Source: Allokutzneria sp. NRRL B-24872 (GTDB taxonomy: Bacteria > Actinomycetota > Actinomycetes > Mycobacteriales > Pseudonocardiaceae). From it: a stretch of DNA of 44,864 bases. The stretch covers positions 589 through 45,452 of the forward strand of contig NZ_MUMH01000080.1 of assembly GCF_002155965.1 (NCBI RefSeq), given 5' to 3'. Of this stretch, positions 25,557 to 33,467 are shown in pieces. The notes beneath the pieces are model-generated. The model did no database searches, had not been told where the DNA came from, and saw only the letters and a list, made by a program, of their open reading frames with translations. A program made the translations under genes and the position numbers. Each line of letters opens with the position of its first letter. Positions within the stretch are counted from its first letter, which is position 1.

Positions 25557-26323
25557 CGACCGGCCTCGCCCTCGGCGACCAGCGATAACAGGTGCTCGGT
25601 CTCGGGACCGCGCACCAGCTTGGCCGCCTCGGCGGGGGTCGTGGGGCCCGCGCCGAAGGACGGGCAGTCCTTGGCCAGCACGCACACGCCGCACGCGGGC
25701 TTGCGGGCGTGGCAGACGCGGCGGCCGTGGAAGATCACCCGGTGCGAGAGCACGATCCAGTCCTTGCGCGGGATCAGCTCGCCGATCGCGTGCTCGACCT
25801 TGACCGGGTCCTCCAGCTCCGTCCAGCCCCACCGCCGCACCAGGCGGCCGAAGTGGGTGTCCACGGTGATGCCGGGGACGCCGAAGGCCTCGCCGAGGAT
25901 CACGTTCGCGGTCTTGCGGCCCACGCCGGGCAGCAGGACCAGGTCCTTGAGCTTGCCGGGCACCTCGCCGCCGTGGCGTTGCACCAGCGCGGCGCCGAGC
26001 CCGGTGATCGAGGTGGCCTTGTTGCGGTAGAAGCCGGTCGGCCGGATCAGCTCCTCCAACTCGGCGCGGTCGGCCCCCGCGTAGTCGGCGGCCGTGCGGT
26101 AGCGGGCGAACAGCGCCGGGGTGACCTCGTTGACCCGCTTGTCGGTGCACTGGGCGGAGAGGATCACCGCGACCGCGAGGTCGAGCGGGGTGGTGAAGTC
26201 CAGCTCGCAGTGCGCGTCCGGGAAGGCCGCCTCCAGCCCACGCAGCATGCGCCGCGCCCGTCGCACGAGGCCGAGCCTGGTTTCCCCCACTGCTGCGGAC
26301 GTCTGGCGGGTCTTCGCTGGCAC
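25553..26323 (-). CDS. nth: Endonuclease III (DNA glycosylase/AP lyase)
   Basis: A 256-residue base-excision repair enzyme for oxidised pyrimidines. The helix-hairpin-helix is [18 protein letters not shown] with catalytic Lys137, and the catalytic Asp155 lies in [15 protein letters not shown]-terminal [4Fe-4S] cluster is formed by Cys204, Cys211, Cys214 and Cys220 (C-x6-C-x2-C-x5-C). The GTG start at 26323 is preceded by TACGCT (26335-26330 on the minus strand) at six bases, so the whole four-gene operon is probably read from a leaderless promoter. It is divergent from the small membrane protein gene. Confidence 0.96.
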   Translation of the reverse strand: MPAKTRQTSAAVGETRLGLVRRARRMLRGLEAAFPDAHCELDFTTPLDLAVAVILSAQCTDKRVNEVTPALFARYRTAADYAGADRAELEELIRPTGFYRNKATSITGLGAALVQRHGGEVPGKLKDLVLLPGVGRKTANVILGEAFGVPGITVDTHFGRLVRRWGWTELEDPVKVEHAIGELIPRKDWIVLSHRVIFHGRRVCHARKPACGVCVLAKDCPSFGAGPTTPAEAAKLVRGPETEHLLSLVAEGEAGR

Positions 26324-26407
26324 TCCACCAGCGTACGGGTGGGACCGACAGCCGAACCGACCCCGGATGCGCGCGACGAGGCGGAGTGAGGGAAGATCGG
26401 GCGCACT

Positions 26408-26671
26408 ATGACTGCATGGCTCGTAGTAGTGGTTCCACTCATCGTGATGCTCTTCGCGCTCTTCATGGAACGCGTTGAGGCTCGTCTGCGGCACGTCGCG
26501 GTGCAGGAGGACGAGGTCGAGGAGTTCCTGGAGAAGGCGCGCCCGGACGAGGTCCGCGCTCTCTACGGCCACGGCATCGGCCGCGCCCTCGAGCTGTTCC
26601 GCCGCAGGCGCCGCGTCGGCGGGACCGCGCGTCCCCCGCGCAAGCCGCGCCGCACGCGCAGCCGCGCCTGA
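26408..26671 (+). CDS. Small membrane protein (Rv3675-like)
   Basis: An 87-residue protein with one N-terminal membrane helix ([18 protein letters not shown]), then a charged segment ([42 protein letters not shown]) and a very basic tail (RRRRRVGG...RKPRRTRSR). Between nth and crp M. tuberculosis has Rv3675, a short membrane protein, at the same place. No function can be assigned. The start is ATG at 26408, with no good ribosome binding site. Confidence 0.75.
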   Translation: MTAWLVVVVPLIVMLFALFMERVEARLRHVAVQEDEVEEFLEKARPDEVRALYGHGIGRALELFRRRRRVGGTARPPRKPRRTRSRA

Positions 26672-26729
26672 TCGGGCGACGCGCCCGCGACCGAGGTCTT
26701 CACACTCGGCGGCGAGCTGTCGCACACGC

Positions 26730-26749
26730 CCTGATCAGGCCTGCTCAGG
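26730..26749. promoter_or_regulatory. Tandem 10-bp palindromic units upstream of crp
   Basis: CCTGATCAGG (26730-26739, a perfect palindrome) is followed without a gap by CCTGCTCAGG (26740-26749), one base different. They lie about 80 bases before the putative crp -10 (TAGACT, 26826-26831). They could be an operator; alternatively CCTGA/TCAGG with the following CTTTTAA could be a weak terminator of the preceding small gene. Confidence 0.4.
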
Positions 26750-26925
26750 AGGACTTTTAACAGACCGGTCGGTCGACTGATCGGTTTCAACCGGCGAGCC
26801 GAACAGATCCTTGCCCAAGACGGCCTAGACTGCTCGCCAGTGATCGGCGGCACGTGGCCGAAGACCGCATTCCTGCGGTACTGGCCGCTCACGTGAACCG
26901 TCGCGTCTCAACATGGAGGGACGAG

Positions 26926-27600
26926 GTGGACGAGACCCTGGCCCGGGCGGGCATCTTCCAGGGCGTTGAACCGGCAGCCGCCGAGGCGCTCGTTTCCACG
27001 CTGGAGCAGGTGGACTTCCCGCGTGGACACGTGATCTTCGCGGAGGGTGAGCCGGGCGACCGGCTGTACATCATCCAGTCGGGCAAGGTGAAGGTCGGCC
27101 GGAAGTCACCGGACGGCCGGGAGAACCTGCTGTCCATCATGGGTCCTTCGGACATGTTCGGTGAGCTGTCCATCTTCGACCCCGGCCCCAGGACCTCCAC
27201 CGCGACCACGGTGACCGAGGTGCGGGCGCTCACGATGGACCGGCCCAGCCTGCGCGAGTGGATCGGCAAGCGGCCGGAGATCGCCGAGCAGCTGCTGCGG
27301 GTGCTCGCGCGACGGCTGCGCCGCACGAACAACATGCTCGCCGACCTGATCTTCACCGACGTCCCGGGCCGGGTGGCGCGCGCGCTGCTGCAGTTCGCCC
27401 AGCGCTTCGGGTCGCAGGAGGCGGGTCTGCTGCGGGTCACCCACGACCTGACCCAGGAGGAGATCGCCCAGTACGTCGGCGCCTCCCGGGAGACCGTGAA
27501 CAAGGCGCTCGCCGACTTCGCGCACCGCGGCTGGCTGCGGCTGGAGGGCAAGAGCGTGCTGATCCTGGACCCGGAGCGGCTGGCCCGCCGGGCGCGCTAG
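26926..27600 (+). CDS. crp: Cyclic AMP receptor protein Crp (Rv3676-type)
   Basis: A 224-residue regulator, the same length as M. tuberculosis Crp. The cNMP-binding domain contains [20 protein letters not shown] and the phosphate-binding cassette [19 protein letters not shown]; after the C-helix ([16 protein letters not shown]) the winged-helix domain has the recognition helix in [20 protein letters not shown]. It is a global regulator of carbon and redox genes. GTG at 26926 follows GGAGG with six bases between; the upstream frame to 26854 is not conserved. A -10 box TAGACT at 26826-26831 would start the mRNA near 26838. Followed by a strong terminator. Confidence 0.95.
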   Translation: MDETLARAGIFQGVEPAAAEALVSTLEQVDFPRGHVIFAEGEPGDRLYIIQSGKVKVGRKSPDGRENLLSIMGPSDMFGELSIFDPGPRTSTATTVTEVRALTMDRPSLREWIGKRPEIAEQLLRVLARRLRRTNNMLADLIFTDVPGRVARALLQFAQRFGSQEAGLLRVTHDLTQEEIAQYVGASRETVNKALADFAHRGWLRLEGKSVLILDPERLARRAR

Positions 27601-27619
27601 GTCACACAGCGACAAAGAC

Positions 27620-27663
27620 AAGGAGGCCGGGCGCCGCCCCCGACGCGGCGCACCGGCCTCCTT
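27620..27663 (+). terminator. Intrinsic terminator after crp
   Basis: AAGGAGGCCGG (27620-27630) pairs with CCGGCCTCCTT (27653-27663), and inside this GCGCCGC pairs with GCGGCGC, giving an 18-bp hairpin with one unpaired base. No T-run follows; the strength comes from the GC-rich stem. Confidence 0.85.
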
Positions 27664-27974
27664 GCGTGTGCGCGACCCGTCCCCCGACCGGCCACGCTTT
27701 CCCGACCTCCGACGCCCGGCCCCGACCCGTTAGCGCCGAAGGAGGTCTTGAGCTTCCTCAAGGCGAAGCAACTGTGAGCAATTGTGGTCCATGGGTGTAA
27801 CGCGGCCGATACCAGCCCGGCGTTGGTGCCCACAATGGCCCCGAAGTGCTCGTTTACTCAATTGCTTTCACCCTCAAGGACGTCGCCGGGGGCCGTTTCG
27901 TTGTGCGATTTCACCCGTGCGTCCCAGCGTTGTTATCAAATCGTGACACGGTGAGCAAGGCCACCGCAGATTAG
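27664..27974. other. Non-coding region between crp and the MFS transporter gene
   Basis: About 310 bases without a convincing gene. A 6-bp hairpin CTTGAG-cttc-CTCAAG lies at 27747-27762. The section 27830-27960 is noticeably AT-richer than its surroundings, as expected of a promoter and operator region. No tRNA, small RNA signature or mobile-element end was recognised. Confidence 0.4.
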
Positions 27975-28010
27975 TGGTACCCCCGTACCAGTTCTCCGGC
28001 ATACTGGTAC
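27975..28010. promoter_or_regulatory. Triple GTACC operator in front of the MFS transporter gene
   Basis: TGGTAC (27975-27980) and GTACCA (27985-27990) form a palindrome with a 4-base centre; a third half-site, CTGGTAC (28004-28010), makes a wider inverted repeat with GTACCAG (27985-27991). The likely -10, CATACT (28000-28005), lies between and partly in the third half-site, seven bases before the GTG start. A repressor bound here would occlude the promoter. Confidence 0.55.
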
Positions 28011-28012
28011 GC

Positions 28013-29278
28013 GTGTCCCAGAATGCCTCCCTCGCCGACTACCGCACGGCGCTCACCGCCCCCGGTGCGCGCGGTCCCGTCCTGACCTCCCTGCTCGCCC
28101 GGCTGCCGGTCGCCATGGTCGGCATCGCGCTGCTCTTCTACGTGCAGCGGGTCAGCGGTTCCTTCGCGGCCGCGAGCCTGGTCTCCGCGGGCGCGCTCGT
28201 CGGCGTCGCGGTGGGCTCGGTCCTGCAGGGCAGGCTCGTCGACCTGCTCGGCCCCACCCGCGTGCTGCTGACCGCGTCGGCGCTGTTCAGCGTGATGGTG
28301 ACGGCGGAGATCCTGGCGATCGAGTCGGGCGCCCCCGCCTGGTTGATGGCCGTGCTCGCGCTGGCGCTGGGCACCAGCCAGCCGATGGTCGGCTCCTCGT
28401 CGAGGTCGCTGTGGACCAGGCTGCTGCCGCCCGGATCGGCCCGGCAGGCGGCCTACTCCTACGAGGCCATCAGCATGGAGGTCTTCTTCATCCTCGGCCC
28501 GGGCCTCGCCGGCCTGTTCACCGCGCTGCCGTGGGCCGGGACCGGCGTGCTGCTCGGCGCGGTCTGCGAGGTCGTCGGGGCCACCGGCTTCGCGCTGACC
28601 CGCACCGTGCGGGCGTGGCGTCCGCAGCGCGAGGAGCGGGCCAGCGTCGGCATGCTCGGCGCGATCAGCTCCCCCGGCATGCGCACGGTGGCCATCGCCG
28701 CGCTCGGCTTCGGCGTGACCATCGGCTTCGTCGAGGTCGCCGTCCCGGCCGCCGCGACGCACGCGGGCCACGAGGCGCTCGGCGGTGTGCTGCTCAGCGT
28801 CTGGTCGGTCAGCTCGGTGCTCTTCGGCGTGCTCTACGGCTCGCGCCCCTGGCCCAAGCCGATGTACCTGCGACTGCCGGTGCTGCTGGGTGGCTTCTCC
28901 GTGCTGGTGACGCTGCTCGCGATCCCGACGACGCTGGTCGGCCTGGCCGTCGCGCTGTTCGTGGTCGGCACGCTGATCACCCCGCAGGCGATGACGCACT
29001 CGGCCGCGATCGAGGAGGTCGCGCTGCCGGGCACCGCCACGGAGGCGTTCGGCTGGGTGATCACCGCGGTGACCGTGGGCCTCGCCTTCGGCCAGCTGCT
29101 CAGCGGCCAGCTCATCGAGCTGTTCGGCCCGCCCGCCGCCTTCCTCGCGTCGGCGTTCTTCGGCCTGGTGATCACGGGCGTGGTGTGGCTGCGCAGGCAC
29201 AGCGTGCGCGACAGCAGGCAATGGATGGAGAACGCGGCCAGCTGCACGCGCGACGAGGTCGAGCTCGCGGCTCGCTAG
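28013..29278 (+). CDS. Major facilitator superfamily transporter
   Basis: A 421-residue protein with about twelve hydrophobic segments. N-terminal GARGPVLTSLLARLPVAMVGIALLFYV and a GRLVDLLGPTRVLL loop (the MFS motif A position between helices 2 and 3, variant sequence) are characteristic; the second half begins near ISSPGMRTVAIAALGFGVTIGF. It resembles proton-driven drug or metabolite exporters; substrate unknown. GTG at 28013 was chosen over GTG 27974 because the latter lies inside the operator. The gene has an operator of three half-sites but no adjacent regulator. It ends three bases before the convergent metallohydrolase gene; both stops (TAG/TAG) lie in the palindrome CGCTAG-gcc-CTAGCG. 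Confidence 0.88.
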   Translation: MSQNASLADYRTALTAPGARGPVLTSLLARLPVAMVGIALLFYVQRVSGSFAAASLVSAGALVGVAVGSVLQGRLVDLLGPTRVLLTASALFSVMVTAEILAIESGAPAWLMAVLALALGTSQPMVGSSSRSLWTRLLPPGSARQAAYSYEAISMEVFFILGPGLAGLFTALPWAGTGVLLGAVCEVVGATGFALTRTVRAWRPQREERASVGMLGAISSPGMRTVAIAALGFGVTIGFVEVAVPAAATHAGHEALGGVLLSVWSVSSVLFGVLYGSRPWPKPMYLRLPVLLGGFSVLVTLLAIPTTLVGLAVALFVVGTLITPQAMTHSAAIEEVALPGTATEAFGWVITAVTVGLAFGQLLSGQLIELFGPPAAFLASAFFGLVITGVVWLRRHSVRDSRQWMENAASCTRDEVELAAR

Positions 29279-29281
29279 GCC

Positions 29282-30742
29282 CTAGCGGCGGCCCAGGAAG
29301 ATCGGGTTGGTCAGGGCGACCACGGTGTCGGGAGTCGTCGGGGTTCGCAGGGGTCTGCGGACCTCGGCGCGGACCCAGTCGGCGTCGACGGCGGCCCAGC
29401 GGACCTGAGCCCTGCCGGTGGCGGGAATCCACTCGCTGTGCGCGATCCGGGTCGGCGTGATCAGCCTGACCTCGCAGCCCGGAGCGCCCGCGATGTCCAG
29501 TTCGATCCGCGCTTCGGCCGCGCGCAGGCGATCACCAATGCCCGCGACCTGCCTGCCCGCGACGGCCCGCATGGTCAGCTCGACGCGGGAGGACTCGGCG
29601 AGCCACGACCGCCCGGCCGCGATCCCGGCGAGCACCGAGCGCGTGTCGAGATCGTCGGCCAGCACCACCGTCTGCGGCAGCCCGACCGGCTGAGGCTCGC
29701 GGTGCGCGTCGCTCGACCCGATCGCCGGCACCCACTTCCCCTCGCGCAGCAGGCCGTCCCAGAGGCGCACTGAGAGCTCGTCGTCGAAGGACCAGTCGCC
29801 GTTCCACACCTCGACGGCGTCGACGTGGTCGTAGCCGAACTCCCACGAGCAGCCGGGGCACGCCGCGTACGGGTGCGCGGCGACGACGAGGCCGCCGACC
29901 GCGTGGACGCGGCGGGCGAAGCGCTCGAACGCGGCCTGCTCCGATCCCCGGTAGCGCCAGTCGATCCAGTAGCCGGGAGGCAGGCCGAGCGCGGGCCAGT
30001 GCCCGGACCGCGTGGTGACCTCCTCGCCGTTGACGATGAGCAGGTCGGGCTGGGCGTGGTCGCCCCAGCGCAGGCTCGCGGAGGTGGTGTTGTGCTCGGT
30101 GGAGACGAAGAAGTCCAGGCCAGCGGCCTTGGCGGCGGTGATCAGCTCCTCTGGCGTGCGCTTGCCGTCGGAGTGCACGGTGTGCAGGTGGCAGTCGCCC
30201 CGGTACCAGGCCCGGCCACGACCGGTCGCCCTGCGCGGAGCCGGGTTCGGCCGGATCGGCTCACCGGGCGGGCCGAACCGCAGCGTCACGTCGACCTCGT
30301 AGTTCATCCCCTGCGGCGAGACGGTGTACGGGCCGAGCAGCACGTGCCAGGTGCCCGCGATGACGGGGCCGGGCAGGTAGCCGGGGGTCGCCCCGGACGC
30401 GCTGATCGTGAACCGGTCACGAGCCCCGCCTGACCAGCCGCGGAAACCCCTGTGGTTGCCCAGCTCGTGCCCCTCCGGCCCGAACATGCCGATGTCCAGC
30501 GCATTGCCGGGCACGCCGGGCGGCCTGTCGTAGCGGTAGACCACCTCGATCTCGTGCACTCCGCGCGGCACCTCGACGGGCAGGTAGGCCCAGTCCGGCG
30601 CGCTCGGCTCGAAGCGCCCCTTGATCGTCTTGGTGCGCTCGGAATCGAGCTGTTCGGCGAACGCGACGGCGGGCAGGAGGGTGCTCACCGCCCCGGCGAG
30701 CAGCACCGATCGCCTCGACACCCGCTTCGCGCACTCGCACAT
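29282..30742 (-). CDS. Exported PHP-domain metallohydrolase (CehA/McbA family)
   Basis: A 486-residue protein with a Tat-like signal (SRRSVLLAGAVSTLLPAVAFA). Residues about 35-165 form a beta-rich domain (WAYLPVEVPRGVHEIEVVYRY), and the second part is a PHP phosphoesterase: YRGDCHLHTVHSDG (HxH motif), STEHNTTS, VVAAHPYA and IGSSDAHRE carry metal ligands, all intact. This arrangement is that of CehA/McbA-type metal-dependent hydrolases. The substrate is unknown; related enzymes hydrolyse phosphoesters or carbamate esters. ATG at 30742 is preceded by TAGCGT (30755-30750 on the minus strand) at seven bases, so it is probably leaderless. Confidence 0.85.
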   Translation of the reverse strand: MCECAKRVSRRSVLLAGAVSTLLPAVAFAEQLDSERTKTIKGRFEPSAPDWAYLPVEVPRGVHEIEVVYRYDRPPGVPGNALDIGMFGPEGHELGNHRGFRGWSGGARDRFTISASGATPGYLPGPVIAGTWHVLLGPYTVSPQGMNYEVDVTLRFGPPGEPIRPNPAPRRATGRGRAWYRGDCHLHTVHSDGKRTPEELITAAKAAGLDFFVSTEHNTTSASLRWGDHAQPDLLIVNGEEVTTRSGHWPALGLPPGYWIDWRYRGSEQAAFERFARRVHAVGGLVVAAHPYAACPGCSWEFGYDHVDAVEVWNGDWSFDDELSVRLWDGLLREGKWVPAIGSSDAHREPQPVGLPQTVVLADDLDTRSVLAGIAAGRSWLAESSRVELTMRAVAGRQVAGIGDRLRAAEARIELDIAGAPGCEVRLITPTRIAHSEWIPATGRAQVRWAAVDADWVRAEVRRPLRTPTTPDTVVALTNPIFLGRR

Positions 30743-30795
30743 TGCTCAAACGCTATGGGGCACAACAAGATCCGGACACCGCGAACGGAGTGAAG

Positions 30796-31404
30796 TCACT
30801 CGTCCAACACGGGGTTGACCCACGCCAGGGTGTTCTCGCCCGTGTGGCTGAGCACCGAGATGCTGAACTGCTGCCCCTTGCCGACGACCGCCTCGATGGT
30901 CTCGGTCTTGCCCGCGAGCACCGTCTTCTCGACCTTGCGGTTCTTGGCGTCGGTGACCACGAACGTGCCGGTCGAGTCCGGGGGCGCGCCGTCGACGAGG
31001 CCGATGACCGCGCGGAAGGTCCCCTTGTCGGCGGGGGCGATGTAGCTCTCGCGCCGGTAGGTGGAGCGGTTCGCCGGGGCGCCGAGCACCGTTTCGTACC
31101 GGACCCCGGCGACGGTCTGCGGCGAGTAGGTGAACACCCGGGCGCCCTGCGCGGGCAGTTCGCGCAGCGACAACCCCTTGCCCGCCGGAGCGCCCGCAGG
31201 CGGCTTGGTCGTGCTCCCCGCGGGGGCAGGCACGGTCACCGTCTCGGTCTGGATGACCGTGCTGACCACGGTTTTCGGAGTCGCGGGCCCTGCGGACAAC
31301 AGCCCGCTGAGCAGTCCGCCCCCGGTGGTGATGAGTGCACCACCGATAGCGGCGACCGTCGCCCATATCGCCACGACGACCGATGGATCACGCTTGCCAG
31401 CCAC
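30796..31404 (-). CDS. Membrane-anchored protein with NPCBM-like domain
   Basis: A 202-residue protein: short cytoplasmic start (MAGKRDPS), one membrane helix (VVVAIWATVAAIGGALITTGGGLLSGLL), a Thr/Pro/Ala-rich linker (about 38-75) and an outside domain with YRRESYIAPADKGTFRAVIGLVDGAPPDSTGTFVV and C-terminal NTLAWVNPVLDE. The order 'TFxAxVGxDD ... GxVxFxVxxDGK ... ADWxxPxL' of NPCBM/NEW2 carbohydrate-binding domains is recognisable in this domain, so cell-wall or glycan binding is a fair inference. GTG at 31404 has AGGAG five bases upstream. It follows the divergent clamp gene at 106 bases and is upstream of the PHP gene on the same strand. Confidence 0.7.
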   Translation of the reverse strand: MAGKRDPSVVVAIWATVAAIGGALITTGGGLLSGLLSAGPATPKTVVSTVIQTETVTVPAPAGSTTKPPAGAPAGKGLSLRELPAQGARVFTYSPQTVAGVRYETVLGAPANRSTYRRESYIAPADKGTFRAVIGLVDGAPPDSTGTFVVTDAKNRKVEKTVLAGKTETIEAVVGKGQQFSISVLSHTGENTLAWVNPVLDE

Positions 31405-31510
31405 GTCGGCTCCTCTCGCTCAGCCCGGGGAGTCGCCTGAGGCCCGCGCGCGGTTACCGTGCGTCGCCGCTTCGTTACGTTGTCGGGGGTCTGTCGTAGC
31501 GTCCGCCAGC

Positions 31511-32635
31511 ATGAGCCTGGATCTCACCGGTCTTGATGTCACCGCGGACACCGCCGTCCTCGCCGCCGCCGTGGCCGACGCCGCGCGGTTGCTGCCGGTC
31601 AAGGGCATCGACCCGCTGCTCACCGGCCTGTTGCTGAGCGGGCAGGACGACGAGCTGGTGCTCTCCGGAACCGACCGCACGAACACCGTGCGGCTGCGGC
31701 GCACGGCCTTCGTGCACACCGACGGTGAGGTGCTGGTCCCGGCGAAACCGCTGGCCGACACCTTGGGCGCGCTGGAAGAACCCGAGGTGCGGCTCGTGGT
31801 GGAGGGCAGCAGGCTGGCGATCCGCACGCCCGGTGGCCGCTTCGCGCTGCCCCTGATGGACGGCGAGCTGCACCCCGGCGTCGGCGCGTTGCCCGCCGCG
31901 GTCGGCCAGGTGAACGCGGCGGAGCTGATCACGCTCGTCGGCAAGGTGGCGTCAGCGGCGTCGAGGGACGACGCGCTGCCACTGTTCACCGGCGTGCACG
32001 TGCAGGGGCGCGGCGACCGGCTGGCGCTGGTGGCCACGGACCGCTACCGGATGGCGATCGGCGACCTGCCCTGGCAGCCGGAGGGCGAGCTGGACGTCCT
32101 GGTGCCCGCGCCGCTGCTGATCGAGGTGGCGAAGCAGGCGCGGACCGCCGAGGTGATCACGATCCACACCGACGGCAGCCGCTTCGGGCTGAGCTGGCCC
32201 GGCGCGCAGCTCGGCACGGTGCTGCTGGCCTCGGCGTTCCCGGACGAGTCCCGGCACACCGACGCGCCGGTGGACGCCGTGGTCGAGGTCGACGGCGAGG
32301 CGCTGGCGGGCGCGGTGCGGCGGGTGGCGCCGTACTCGGGGCCGCGCGCGGTGATCGCGGTCGAGCTGGGCGACTTGGGGCTGCGGATCAGGGCGGCCGA
32401 CCCGCAGAACGGTGAGGCCGAGGAGACGGTCAAGGCGACCGTGGACGGCGATCGGTTCACCAACGGCTACCAGGCGCGATACCTCGCGGACGCGTTGCGC
32501 GTGTTCGGCTCGGCCAGGCTCCGGCTGAGCGTTCGGCACGGCATGCGTTCAACGGTCATCGCGCTCGCCGACGTCGCGGAGGGGGAGGCGAATCTGCGCT
32601 ACGTCGTGATGCCGATCCGCATGCCCTCCGACTGA
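31511..32635 (+). CDS. DNA polymerase III beta-clamp-like protein (DnaN paralogue)
   Basis: A 374-residue protein with three clamp-type repeats: DVTADTAVLAAAVADAARLLPV..., then LITLVGKVASAASRDDALPLFTGVHVQ with LVATDRYRMAIGD, and a third repeat ending NLRYVVMPIRMPSD, where the last segment matches the C-terminal 'YVVMPMRL' of DnaN. It is therefore a full-length sliding-clamp homologue. The ordinary dnaN of actinobacteria lies beside dnaA at the origin, so this is most likely a second, diverged copy with an unknown specialised role, such as repair or translesion synthesis. ATG at 31511 follows TAGCGT (31497-31502), putting the transcript start only about two bases before it. Confidence 0.86.
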   Translation: MSLDLTGLDVTADTAVLAAAVADAARLLPVKGIDPLLTGLLLSGQDDELVLSGTDRTNTVRLRRTAFVHTDGEVLVPAKPLADTLGALEEPEVRLVVEGSRLAIRTPGGRFALPLMDGELHPGVGALPAAVGQVNAAELITLVGKVASAASRDDALPLFTGVHVQGRGDRLALVATDRYRMAIGDLPWQPEGELDVLVPAPLLIEVAKQARTAEVITIHTDGSRFGLSWPGAQLGTVLLASAFPDESRHTDAPVDAVVEVDGEALAGAVRRVAPYSGPRAVIAVELGDLGLRIRAADPQNGEAEETVKATVDGDRFTNGYQARYLADALRVFGSARLRLSVRHGMRSTVIALADVAEGEANLRYVVMPIRMPSD

Positions 32636-32644
32636 GCGCTGCGC

Positions 32645-33421
32645 CTAACGCGCTCGCAGGTAGTCGAGCTGGGCGTGGACGGACATCTCGGCCGCCCACC
32701 ACAGCGACTTGTCGACCTCGGCGTAGACCAGCTCGACGACCTGACGGGCCGTCGCGTCGGCGCCGAGGGTGTCGAGCGCGCCGCGAACCTGCTCCAAGCG
32801 CTGGACGCGGTGCGCGAGGTACTGCTCCGCGACCGGCACGACGTCGGCGACCTCCGGGCCGTGGCCGGGGAACGCCGGGGTGCCCTTGGGCAGCGAGGCC
32901 AGCCAGCGCAGCGAGTCGAGGTACGGCGCGAGGCTGCCGTCCGGGTGCGCCACGACGGTGGTGCCGCGCCCGAGGATCGAATCGCCGGTGAACACCGCGT
33001 CCTGCACGAGCAGGCACAGCGAGTCCGCCGTGTGGCCCGGCGTCGCGACGACCTTGATGTCGAGCCCGGCCGCACGCACGACCTCGCCGTCCGCCAGCGC
33101 TTCGGCGCGCACGCAGAGCTTCGGGTCGATCGCCCGGATCGGTGCGCCGACCAGCTCCGCCAAGCGCGCCGCGCCGTCGCTGTGGTCGCCGTGGAAGTGG
33201 GTGAGCACGATCAGCTCGACCGGCCCGTTCGCCGCGATGCGCTCCAGGTGCGCGTCGTCTGCGGGGCCGGGGTCGACCACGACGCAGGACTCCGCGCCCG
33301 GAGCGCGCAGCAGCCAGGTGTTGGTGCCCTCCAGGGTCATGCCCGAGGGGTTCTCGGCCAGCAGCACCGCCGCGTACGGGGTGACCGCACGCAGCTCGCC
33401 GTACGCGGGATGGCTGATCAT
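32645..33421 (-). CDS. MBL-fold metallohydrolase (Rv3677c-type)
   Basis: A 258-residue metallo-beta-lactamase-fold protein. Zinc ligands: THFHGDHSDG (HxHxDH), TPGHTADS and GDSILG, with GHG near 200. NTWLLRAPGAESCVVVDPG is the usual N-terminal sheet; the C-terminal winged-helix-like segment (ARQVVELVYAEVDKSLWWAAE) places it near the LACTB2-type nuclease-like branch. The ATG at 33421 is six bases after TACGCT (33433-33428 on the minus strand), a likely leaderless start. Syntenic with M. tuberculosis Rv3677c, downstream of crp in that genome. Confidence 0.92.
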   Translation of the reverse strand: MISHPAYGELRAVTPYAAVLLAENPSGMTLEGTNTWLLRAPGAESCVVVDPGPADDAHLERIAANGPVELIVLTHFHGDHSDGAARLAELVGAPIRAIDPKLCVRAEALADGEVVRAAGLDIKVVATPGHTADSLCLLVQDAVFTGDSILGRGTTVVAHPDGSLAPYLDSLRWLASLPKGTPAFPGHGPEVADVVPVAEQYLAHRVQRLEQVRGALDTLGADATARQVVELVYAEVDKSLWWAAEMSVHAQLDYLRAR

Positions 33422-33467
33422 CGCCTCAGCGTAGGCGGATCGGGGTCACGCGCGGATGTGACGAACG

